Shown piece by piece: positions 1 through 7,300 of a DNA stretch of 21,059 nt; the first letter of the stretch is position 1; each line of letters opens with the position of its first letter. The stretch lies in the IMG/VR virus record IMGVR_UViG_3300042935_000452, positions 1-21,059 of that record; one strand, 5' to 3'. The notes under the pieces were generated by a model. It saw only the letters and a list, made by a program, of their open reading frames with translations. It did no database searches and was not told the DNA's origin. Position numbers and translations under genes: made by a program. The DNA is from a virus.

Positions 1-1
1 A

Positions 2-64
2 TTTGGAATCAATGCAAGTACATTTGATTACAAATCTTTTATGACAGCAGAAGAAGCTAAGTAA
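2..64 (+). CDS. 3' end of an unidentified protein (partial, cut by window edge)
   Basis: Reading from base 2, an open frame gives 20 codons and a TAA stop at 62-64; the visible C-terminus ends in FMTAEEAK. The gene begins upstream of the window. The frame is supported by lying just ahead of a well-formed terminator on the same strand (91-117). The other two plus-strand frames are less convincing. Too little protein is visible to name a family. Its position ahead of the DNA polymerase suggests a member of the same replication block, which is inference. Confidence 0.6.
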   Translation, partial: FGINASTFDYKSFMTAEEAK

Positions 65-90
65 TTAGTATTATTAATTGAACTAAGGAA

Positions 91-117
91 GTGGGTAGTT
101 TTACTATCCACTTTTTT
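91..117 (+). terminator. Rho-independent terminator upstream of the DNA polymerase gene
   Basis: Bases 91-111 can form a 9-bp stem (one G-T wobble, otherwise Watson-Crick) around a TTT loop, followed at once by six T residues (112-117). It lies 27 bases after the stop of the preceding gene and 38 bases before the polymerase ATG. The polymerase therefore probably has its own promoter or depends on read-through. I saw no convincing promoter in 118-155; a run of five G at 129-133 is too far from the start (about 22 bases) to be an ordinary ribosome-binding site. Confidence 0.85.
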
Positions 118-155
118 ATGCACTAAAAGGGGGAACAGCTTAACTGAACTAGCCT

Positions 156-2054
156 ATGAGAACACATTATGTGATGGATTTTGAAACATTATCTAATTGT
201 TTTATTGCTGTGTTTGAGAGTGTTAAGTCTGAGGAACGTGAGATATTCACAGTTCATAAAGACAAAAATGAAATACTAGAATTTATTACATTCATTGAGA
301 GAAACATTCAGCTACAAGAGTGGCATGTATCTTTTAACGGTTTGGGGTTTGACAGTCAGATTACTGAACATGTACTTAGAAATAAAGAGCAGTTGCTTAA
401 CCAAGATGGTGAGACAATTGCTAGGTTTATTTATAGTAAGGCACAAGATGTAATTGGCAGACAGAACCGTCAAGAGTTCCTAGAGTTTGCTCCAAAGGAC
501 CTGCAGGTACACCAGGTAGATGTCTTTAAACTTAATCACTGGGATAACAATGCTAAAAGAAGTTCTTTAAAGTGGATTCAGTATACAATGGACTGGCATA
601 ATATAATGGATATGCCTATTCATCATACTGAAAATATTACTTCTGAACAGATTCCGGAGATCATTACATATTGTATTAATGATGTTAGGTCCACTAAGGC
701 TATCATGCAGCTCAGTAAGAGTCAGATAGAACTTAGGAAGACTTTGACTGAAGAGTATAATATTAATTTGTTCTCTGCATCTGAGCCACGGATTTCTAAA
801 GAGTTATTCTTGCATTTCTTAAGTGGTCACACTGGGATTAAGAAGTGGGACTTAAAGCAAATGAGAACACACAGGGAGAAGATAGTAGTTAAAGATATTA
901 TCCTACCTTATATTCAATTCAAGACAGCTACATTTGAGAATCTATTACAGAAGTTTCAAGATGTAGTCATCTATCCTGGTCAAACTAAAGGAGGCTTTAA
1001 GTACTCTATACAGTACAAAGGAGTGAAGACTGATTATGGTCTAGGTGGTATACATGGTGCTAGGTCTGCTAAGGTATATGAATCTGCGGAAGATATGGTT
1101 ATCATGACAAGTGATGTTACCAGTTTTTATCCTAATCTAGCTATTAGAAATGGATGGTCTCCGGCACACTTACCTAAGGAAGAATTCTGTGATCTTTATG
1201 AGTGGTTCTTTGAAGAAAGAAAGAAGATACCTAAGTCTGATCCTAAGAACTATGTATACAAGATTATCCTAAACTCAACCTATGGGTTGAGTAATGATGA
1301 GAATAGCTTCCTGTATGATCCTGAGTTTACTATGAGGATTACTATTAATGGTCAGTTAAGTCTGACTATGTTGTATGAGATGATCTGTGAAGAGATTCCA
1401 AATGCTATTCCACTAATGCAGAATACAGATGGTCTAGAGACTATGATCCCGCGGGAGTATGTTGATAGATATATGGATATCTGTGCAAGATGGGAGAAGA
1501 GAACCATGCTACAGTTAGAACATGATACTTATAGTAAGATAATTCTGGGTGATGTAAATAATTACATTGCTATCACAGAAAATGGTAAAGCTAAGAGTAA
1601 AGGTAGATTTGAGTATAAGGATTTAGCTCTTCATAAGAATAAGAGTTTTTTAATTATACCTAAAGCTATCCAAGCTTATTTTGTTGACGGGATTAAACCT
1701 GAAGACTATTTAGCACAGAACCAAAACATATTTGATTATTGCGGTGGTGTAAAGATTAAAGGAGATTGGGAGTTCTATGAGCATGCAATTGCTGATGGAG
1801 AACATACTATTAAACCTTTACAACATACAATAAGATATTTTGTTTCCAATTCCGGGTCAAAGATTATCAAGAAAAATAATACTGACGGGAGAGAAATCCA
1901 GGTAGAGGCTGGGAAGTGGATGCAAACTACTATGATTGACTACGAAGAAAAAGAGTTCTCTGAGTATGATATTAACTTTAAATATTATCTAGAGAACATT
2001 TATAAAGAAATAAGGTCTTTAGAGCCTATTAATCATCAATTAAGTTTATTTTAA
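156..2054 (+). CDS. Family B DNA polymerase with 3'-5' exonuclease (phage replicative polymerase)
   Basis: Copies the phage genome and proofreads it. The exonuclease is intact: Exo I D8-x-E10, Exo II N61 to D66 (NGLGFD) and Exo III Y172 to D176 (YCIND). The polymerase has motif A at 320-326 (DVTSFYP), motif B at 369-377 (K369, then NSTYG) and motif C at 423-426 (NTDG). In motif C the first Asp of the usual DTD is Asn, but the Asp equivalent to the metal-binding residue (D425) is kept. A GLGGIHGA segment (295-302) precedes motif A. At 632 residues it is compact: only 49 residues separate D320 from K369, so a TPR1-type insertion as in protein-primed polymerases is absent. The last five residues, QLSLF (628-632), match the bacterial beta-clamp-binding consensus. 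An in-frame TAG at 150-152 excludes an earlier start. The next gene starts one base after the stop, so the two are probably translationally coupled. Confidence 0.95.
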   Translation: MRTHYVMDFETLSNCFIAVFESVKSEEREIFTVHKDKNEILEFITFIERNIQLQEWHVSFNGLGFDSQITEHVLRNKEQLLNQDGETIARFIYSKAQDVIGRQNRQEFLEFAPKDLQVHQVDVFKLNHWDNNAKRSSLKWIQYTMDWHNIMDMPIHHTENITSEQIPEIITYCINDVRSTKAIMQLSKSQIELRKTLTEEYNINLFSASEPRISKELFLHFLSGHTGIKKWDLKQMRTHREKIVVKDIILPYIQFKTATFENLLQKFQDVVIYPGQTKGGFKYSIQYKGVKTDYGLGGIHGARSAKVYESAEDMVIMTSDVTSFYPNLAIRNGWSPAHLPKEEFCDLYEWFFEERKKIPKSDPKNYVYKIILNSTYGLSNDENSFLYDPEFTMRITINGQLSLTMLYEMICEEIPNAIPLMQNTDGLETMIPREYVDRYMDICARWEKRTMLQLEHDTYSKIILGDVNNYIAITENGKAKSKGRFEYKDLALHKNKSFLIIPKAIQAYFVDGIKPEDYLAQNQNIFDYCGGVKIKGDWEFYEHAIADGEHTIKPLQHTIRYFVSNSGSKIIKKNNTDGREIQVEAGKWMQTTMIDYEEKEFSEYDINFKYYLENIYKEIRSLEPINHQLSLF

Positions 2055-2055
2055 G

Positions 2056-3096
2056 ATGCCAAAGAAAATTCAAGATTGCACAAAAGCACATTTGATTAGT
2101 ATTGATTTACCGGTTCATGGTGATAGCTACACAGTTATCAGCCATGAGTCAGTAATGGATTATGTATTCACAGAACTTGCTAATGCAGGTTTTGGGATTA
2201 CAACAGAAGAGTATAGAGCAACTGCAGATGGTCAGATTGCTCAGGGTATTTATAGATTGAACTATAATAGTGACCCAGAATTATCTATGATGTTTGCTTG
2301 GACAAACAGTTATAACAAACAAGTAAGATTTAAGTGTGGTGTTGGTGCATATGTGAACCAAATAGGAACCGTGATGGTATGTGGAGACATGGGAAGCTGG
2401 GCCAGAAAGCATACTGGTACAGCAGATGCAGAAACAATACAGACTATTAAGGATCAGATTGCTGATGCTACTATGTATTATAATCAGTTAGTATCTGATA
2501 AGGAAGCTATGAAAGTTATATCTATGACTAAGAGAAAACAATCTCAGTTATTAGGTATCTTATTTGCTGAGTATAAGATTCTTACTACTGAGCAAGCTAG
2601 TATGATTAGAAATCAAATGGAAAGACCTAGTCATGTGTTTGAGGACACTAATAGTCTATGGGCATTTTATAATTATGTAACTATTGCACTACAACATTCT
2701 CATCCTAAAACATGGATGGAAGATCAACGTGTGTTACATTATTTTATATCAACTGTTAATAACTTTACTACCCCCCAAGTCACCCCTCAAGTCACCCCCC
2801 AAGTTGAAGCTGTAGTAGATTCATTAACAACAAATTATGGTCAACCAGAGAATCAATTAAATATTCTAACTGAACTTGATAGAATAGAAGCTGAGGAAAG
2901 TGTATTAGAGGTAGAAGAACTTGATCGCAATATTACGATAGATGAAGTTATTACTTATACTGATCCTGTGGGTAATACTTTTGAAGCTCCTATAGTTACA
3001 CCATTTGCTGCATATGAATCAGAACCAGAAGATGACTTTGACTTTGATTTAAGTATTGCAGATGATGAGGATGAAGAATTACAATTTGAATTTTAA
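2056..3096 (+). CDS. DUF932-like phage protein with acidic, SSB-like C-terminal tail
   Basis: Follows the polymerase gene with a single base between stop and ATG. The first 235 residues look like a folded domain. The MFAWTNSYNKQVRFKCGVGAYV stretch (about 75-96; for example TNSYNKQVRF) and a later YNYVTIALQHSHP segment (about 206-218) resemble the DUF932 / phage-plasmid-like protein family, judged by eye only. That family has no settled function but is common next to phage replication genes. Three TPQV repeats (239-250) form a linker. The C-terminal part (251-346) is strongly acidic and ends in DDEDEELQFEF. An acidic tail closed by an aromatic residue is typical of single-stranded DNA-binding proteins such as bacterial SSB and T7 gp2.5, where it recruits replication partners. 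A role in ssDNA handling beside the polymerase is therefore plausible but is inference; no OB-fold signature was recognised. Confidence 0.8.
   Translation: MPKKIQDCTKAHLISIDLPVHGDSYTVISHESVMDYVFTELANAGFGITTEEYRATADGQIAQGIYRLNYNSDPELSMMFAWTNSYNKQVRFKCGVGAYVNQIGTVMVCGDMGSWARKHTGTADAETIQTIKDQIADATMYYNQLVSDKEAMKVISMTKRKQSQLLGILFAEYKILTTEQASMIRNQMERPSHVFEDTNSLWAFYNYVTIALQHSHPKTWMEDQRVLHYFISTVNNFTTPQVTPQVTPQVEAVVDSLTTNYGQPENQLNILTELDRIEAEESVLEVEELDRNITIDEVITYTDPVGNTFEAPIVTPFAAYESEPEDDFDFDLSIADDEDEELQFEF
2770..2805 (+). repeat. Three 12-bp tandem repeats encoding (TPQV)3
   Basis: Three direct 12-base units (2770-2781, 2782-2793, 2794-2805) of the form ACCCC[C/T]CAAGT[C/T] lie in frame in the DUF932-like gene. 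They encode a Thr-Pro-Gln-Val linker between the folded part and the acidic tail. The C-runs stand out in AT-rich DNA, and such units are prone to slippage, so copy number may vary between relatives. Confidence 0.9.
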
Positions 3097-3131
3097 GAAA
3101 TGTTTTAATGGTTAATAAAACAAACAAAGAG

Positions 3132-3164
3132 GGGGTATGGCATTTTGCTGTGCCCCTTTTTTTT
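3132..3164 (+). terminator. Rho-independent terminator after the DUF932-like gene
   Basis: Bases 3132-3156 fold into an 11-bp hairpin (GGGG pairing with CCCC at the base, some G-T wobbles, TTT loop at 3143-3145). Eight T residues follow (3157-3164). It lies 36 bases after the preceding stop and ends the polymerase/DUF932 unit, so the endonuclease and pyrophosphohydrolase genes need a separate promoter or read-through. Confidence 0.9.
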
Positions 3165-3171
3165 AACTTTG
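3164..3171 (+). promoter_or_regulatory. Possible Bacteroidota-type -7 promoter box (TAACTTTG)
   Basis: TAACTTTG at 3164-3171 fits the Bacteroidota -7 consensus TAnnTTTG and sits immediately after the terminator, where a new promoter would be expected. A TTTG at 3144-3147 is 16 bases upstream, slightly closer than the usual -33 spacing. Transcription would start near 3178, about 50 bases before the endonuclease ATG. A single short match in AT-rich DNA is weak evidence. Confidence 0.35.
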
Positions 3172-3173
3172 TA

Positions 3174-3192
3174 TTATGAAAAAACAATTAAA
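3174..3192 (+). repeat. Left copy of a 19-base imperfect direct repeat flanking the homing endonuclease
   Basis: This 19-base sequence is matched at 17 of 19 positions by 3954-3972, exactly 780 bases downstream. Each copy contains an ATG at the same place. The right copy is the true start of the pyrophosphohydrolase gene, while the left copy starts a 20-codon open frame. This looks like a remnant or duplication of the target gene's 5' end produced when the endonuclease gene entered. The stretch is A-rich, so coincidence cannot be excluded. Confidence 0.5.
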
Positions 3193-3238
3193 AGCAGTGG
3201 AGAAGTTAAAAAATTATTGTATATTTGTTGCATGGTAA
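3176..3238 (+). pseudogene. 20-codon leader ORF resembling the start of the pyrophosphohydrolase gene
   Basis: ATG at 3176 opens a 20-residue frame that begins MKKQLKAVEKL and ends at TAA 3236-3238. The downstream pyrophosphohydrolase begins MLKQLNKVAEF: five of eleven positions are identical, and similarity stops abruptly after that. The stop overlaps the endonuclease ATG at 3232, which could couple translation of the two. The best reading is a leftover 5' fragment of the invaded gene that may now act as a leader peptide. It could also be a chance ORF. Confidence 0.4.
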
Positions 3239-3975
3239 TAGGCATATATACAATAAAATCTGTAAAAGATAATAAAATCTTAGTAGGTCAGAGTATTAAT
3301 ATAGTCAGGAGACTTTCACAACATAAGTTTCATCTAAAGAATAATACGCATGATAATAGACATTTACAAAGTGCTTATAATAAATATGGTATTGATAATT
3401 TTCAATTTCAAATATTACTTATATGTGAAGAAGAGCATTTGTACTCAGAAGAAAACTATTGGTGTAATTTATTAAATACCCATAATCATAAATTTGGATA
3501 TAATATTAAACCTACACATCCTAATGGCAACTATAGACATTCAGAAGAAACAAAGTTAAGAATGTCACAAAAGTTAAAAGGCATTAAGCGCACTAATGAG
3601 TTTAAAAAAAATTGTTCTCTTAGAATGATTGGTCATAAAAAATCTAAAAAAACTTTAGAAAAATTAAGAAACACTTGTACTGGAAAAAAACATACAGATG
3701 TTACTAAACAAAAACTGTCACATATAAAAAAAGGTAAATCTATTACATTTTCTAAAGAGGGCAGGGCTTCTGTAGATAAAGCTCTAAAAGAATGGTTAAA
3801 GTTAGGACTAAAGAATAAAAAAATAAAAGATGAGTTAACAGGTGTTCTGTATGAAAGTGTTAGTGATTGCATAAAAAAACTGAATATTTCAACAAGTGCT
3901 TTTTACAGAAATATAAAAAGAAAAGGTAGATTTACAAATAAATATAAATTAAGTTATGTTAAAACAATTAAATAA
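3232..3975 (+). CDS. GIY-YIG homing endonuclease (Seg-like, free-standing)
   Basis: Cuts DNA at a specific site to promote its own spread between related phages. With the ATG at 3232 it has 247 residues. GIY lies at 4-6, and the YIG position is LVG (17-19), so the usual Tyr is Leu. R26/R27, H31, E74 in EENYW and N91 in GYN fit the rest of the active site. NUMOD3-like DNA-binding repeats cover about 98-170. An IENR1-type helix-turn-helix module covers about 200-243 (DELTGVLYESVSDCIKKLN start). A longer frame from TTG 3145 is rejected because it would begin inside a terminator and the GIY motif should sit at the N-terminus. No Shine-Dalgarno sequence is visible, as is common in Bacteroidota. 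The last 20 bases overlap the next gene. The gene looks richer in A/T and Lys codons than its neighbours, consistent with a mobile element. Confidence 0.92.
   Translation: MVIGIYTIKSVKDNKILVGQSINIVRRLSQHKFHLKNNTHDNRHLQSAYNKYGIDNFQFQILLICEEEHLYSEENYWCNLLNTHNHKFGYNIKPTHPNGNYRHSEETKLRMSQKLKGIKRTNEFKKNCSLRMIGHKKSKKTLEKLRNTCTGKKHTDVTKQKLSHIKKGKSITFSKEGRASVDKALKEWLKLGLKNKKIKDELTGVLYESVSDCIKKLNISTSAFYRNIKRKGRFTNKYKLSYVKTIK
3954..3972 (+). repeat. Right copy of the 19-base imperfect direct repeat
   Basis: Partner of 3174-3192 (17 of 19 identical). It contains the ATG of the pyrophosphohydrolase gene and also encodes the last residues (VKTIK region) of the endonuclease in another frame. Confidence 0.5.
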
Positions 3976-4354
3976 AGTAGCAGAATTCCACACAGCATTT
4001 GGGCAAGAGAATGGTAAATGGCCACAACCACTTACTAAAGAAGAGTATGAACTCAGATACAGATTAATGGCTGAAGAGAACTATGAGTATCAGGAAGCAT
4101 GTGAAGTTAACTCATTAGTAGAGATTGCAGATGCTCTTGGTGACCAGTTATATATCTTATGTGGTACTATACTTAAACATGGTATGCAATATGTCATAGA
4201 GGATGTGTTTGATGAGATACATGCAAGTAACATGAGCAAACTTGGTGAAGATGGTAAACCCATTTTAAGAGATGACAACAAGATATTAAAAGGTCCTAGT
4301 TATTTTAGACCAGACTTAAACAAGTTTATTAAAATTGAAGGGGGAGAGTCTTAG
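3956..4354 (+). CDS. MazG/HisE-like nucleoside triphosphate pyrophosphohydrolase
   Basis: Predicted all-alpha NTP pyrophosphohydrolase of 132 residues, which would convert an NTP or dNTP to the monophosphate and pyrophosphate. The Mg-binding pattern is seen as E41-x-x-E44 followed by E56-x-x-D59 (EIAD), with D63 one turn further. A C-terminal section with ASNMSKLGEDGKP (90-102) and LKGPSYFRPDL (111-121) is typical of the phage and bacterial members of this superfamily. Such phage enzymes are thought to adjust nucleotide pools or alarmone levels; the actual substrate cannot be read from sequence. An in-frame TAA at 3950-3952 fixes the start at 3956, inside the end of the endonuclease gene. Translation is therefore probably coupled to it. 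The stop codon lies inside the terminator hairpin. Confidence 0.88.
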   Translation: MLKQLNKVAEFHTAFGQENGKWPQPLTKEEYELRYRLMAEENYEYQEACEVNSLVEIADALGDQLYILCGTILKHGMQYVIEDVFDEIHASNMSKLGEDGKPILRDDNKILKGPSYFRPDLNKFIKIEGGES

Positions 4355-4373
4355 GACTTTCCCCTTTTTTTTT
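4341..4373 (+). terminator. Rho-independent terminator between the convergent blocks
   Basis: A 10-bp hairpin (4341-4350 pairing with 4355-4364, TTAG loop, one G-T wobble) is followed by nine T residues (4365-4373). It includes the TAG stop of the pyrophosphohydrolase gene (4352-4354) and abuts the stop of the minus-strand giant gene (4372-4374). In the minus direction the hairpin is followed by CTTCAATTTT, a poor T-tract, so it should work mainly for plus-strand transcripts. Confidence 0.9.
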
Positions 4374-7300
4374 ATTTAAGGTTTTCAGCTTGCTCTGCTT
4401 TCTTAATTGCCCAAATAGGAGATACATTTTTACCTTTAATACCAAATACAGCTCCTATATCATTCCATACTTTAGCTGATCCTTTTTTCTGCCATCTATA
4501 TGGTCCAACATCTTGTTTATAAAATGCTTTTTCACTTCCAGTAAGAGCACCATATAAATCTGTTGCTAATTTATCATACAATTTTAAAGTTGGTCCTAAA
4601 GCTATAGTAGATGTACCTAAATAGTTAACGTAATCATCATAACCTAAACCTGATATAGGAATAAAAGTTTCATTCTCTCTTTTAACCATGATTAATTGAT
4701 ATAATAGTTGATTAGCCATGTATCCAAGATTACCATATTCTTCTTCTCTAGCTTTTAATTTATTGAATCTATCTTCATCACCCGGATCATAACCAAAAAT
4801 AATAGAAATAGCAGCATACATTAAATAGATATAAGCAAATTCAAAAATCATTTGTTTAATAGCAGCTACCTCATCAGGTTTCATTATACCTTTATATTTT
4901 TTAAAATCTCTAATTAAATTTATAAGTGCAGCTAGACCTGTAACGTAGTAACCTCTTGATGTAGTATCTAAATCCCAATCATAAACCTCTCCAAAGAAAT
5001 TATCTTTAGCTGTATCAAATTGGAATCTTCTCATAAACATACCAGTAGCATAGTTACGAGAATAAGTAAATAGTTTATATAATAAGTTTTTACTTAATGC
5101 TGGATTATCAATACTTGCTACATATCCATTTAATTTTTTATTAGTACCAGCTAATTTCCTACGCATGCCTTTAAATTCTTTTGCATTAGAAATAATTAAC
5201 TCTGTTCCAGGATCAATCTCTGCTAAGTTATCTACTTTATTATAAGCTTTTAAATCTTCTACAGTAGTGTTATATAGTTTAGCTAGATCTTCATAAGTTT
5301 CTCCATCTGAATAAGTATGTTTAACTTGGGACATTCCCCATTCAGGATTAATACCTGCCTTAAGTCTTAATAGTTTATCTGGGCCAATTTCAAATGCATC
5401 TGAATACTGAATCATTCTAGATTTACCATTAGGTAACTTTTGTTCTATCATTTGATAGTCTAACATACCGTATCCTAACTCTAGTGCTGCTTCATTTGCT
5501 ACCCATTTTCTAAAATCATATAAGAAAGTAGCATTAGAAGCATCTGAAAGAATAGTTCTTGTAAGAGATTTTGCAAAATCAGTTTCAGCTCTACCAGGAA
5601 TCAAATCAAATGCATCCATCATTTGCATATTGAAACTTTTAGCTCCCCTTTCATATACACCAGAAGTAGTTAATTCTGTCATAGCTTTTACAGCTTTGAT
5701 TTTACCAGAGATTAATGATCTAGTATTAATAAACTTACCACCAGATGCAAGAATCATTTTCTGAACAGTCATACCAAATCTGTTTTTTAATGCAGACTGT
5801 ATATCTAAAGCATAAAAAGATAAACTTGCAGCTCCCATTAACTTTTCACTAAGTTTAGTAATACCCTTAAAGTTTTCTTGAAATTCATCAGTTACTTGAC
5901 CGTAAACTTCTCTTTCAATTATCTCATTAAGTAGTTTTAATCTTCTATTTTCAGATTTAGCAATTAGTCTCATTGGACCTAATCCAGCATTTCTTAATGT
6001 AGAACTTGCTTGATTAATATTCTTTGCAGCATTTTTAGGATCAGATAATACATTTCTTAAAGCTAGAAGTAATGGCTCATCTTTTTTTAACTGTTTTGTT
6101 TTATTCATGGAGAACATATATTCACCTAGAGCTCTTAATACATCAGAAGAAGTTTCTGATACATCTAAAGCAAATAAACCACGTACAGGAACTCTTGATA
6201 TAGGATTACCATCCATATCTGTTGGTACAAATGCTGGATCAATCTCAGCATTAAAACCTTTATCTTGATCATCTGCTGCAGCTCTGAATGAAGCTCTAAT
6301 ATCTTTAAATGTACCTTTAATAGATTCTCCTTTTCTAGATATATCTCCAGACTGGCCTCTTTCTAGATTAGTTCTTTTTCTAAATCTTGGAAGATCTAAA
6401 TATAATTTTTCATACTCTCCAGAACCATCTTGAATATCTAAAAATTCTTTTTTAGTTTGCTCAAGTAACTTAAACACAGCATTGTTAGTACCTTTAAGTT
6501 TATAATACTGTTGATTAATATACTTCTGATCATAAGCTGAATTTGGTAAACTAGTATTATACTCCCTTGGTAAAAACTCTCCCTTATTATTTATATGTAC
6601 TCCTACTTGTAAATTTACTTTTTTAGTTTTGGGATCATAACCTGTTCTATACTGATCTTTAATTTTAGATATAGTATATCTAGAAACTGGAACACCAGAT
6701 ACTTGTAATTTTTCTTTAGTAGTAGGGTCAATTAATTCTGTTTTCTTATAATACTTTGGATTACTAGGTCTAGATACACTCCAAACTTTAGTTCTAAAGA
6801 ATTGCTTCTCATACTTCCTAGTTTCAGAATTGTAAACCATTTTTTCATAATGGTTTCTATCAAACCATTCAGAAAATCTTTCACTTTCTGCTTTAGCTAA
6901 GATAACATTATCTGAGTTAATCCACTCATCAGCATTTTCAAAGTTAATCTCTTCAGCATCAACTCCATTTATAGCAGTATTAAAAGCTTCAAAATAATAA
7001 TCTGTTGGGATTACATCTGTTAATTCAGATAAGCGTCTGTATAAGTTTCTAAGATTGGTCATCTCTTGAGTAGATAAACCAAACTGATTAGATTTATTTG
7101 ATAAATTATAATAATCTAAAAGCTGTTCTTCTGTTAAATCTCCAGTCTTATTTTTAGAAATATATCTTGTTTCATACCATTGCAACCTTGCAGCATCTTC
7201 TTTTGTTAATCCAGAAGCTTTATCAAATTGAGCTTGCAAGGATACTATTTCATCTTCTACAACTTTAACTTGATCAATCTGAACTCTATCTAGATTTAAT

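Noticed and set aside
2996-3187. 63-residue minus-strand ORF
   Set aside because: It is antisense to the acidic tail of the DUF932-like gene and crosses the terminator; composition is a shadow of the acidic codons.
3145-3231. 29-residue N-terminal extension of the endonuclease from a TTG codon
   Set aside because: The TTG lies inside the terminator hairpin loop, and GIY-YIG domains begin within a few residues of the start; ATG 3232 puts GIY at residues 4-6.
3633-4281. Minus-strand ORFs 3633-3872 and 4090-4281
   Set aside because: Both lie wholly antisense to the endonuclease and pyrophosphohydrolase genes, whose motifs are clear; no signals of their own.
4341-4373. Bidirectional terminator serving the giant-gene operon as well
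   Set aside because: On the minus strand the hairpin is followed by CTTCAATTTTAATAAAC, which lacks a proper T-tract directly after the stem.
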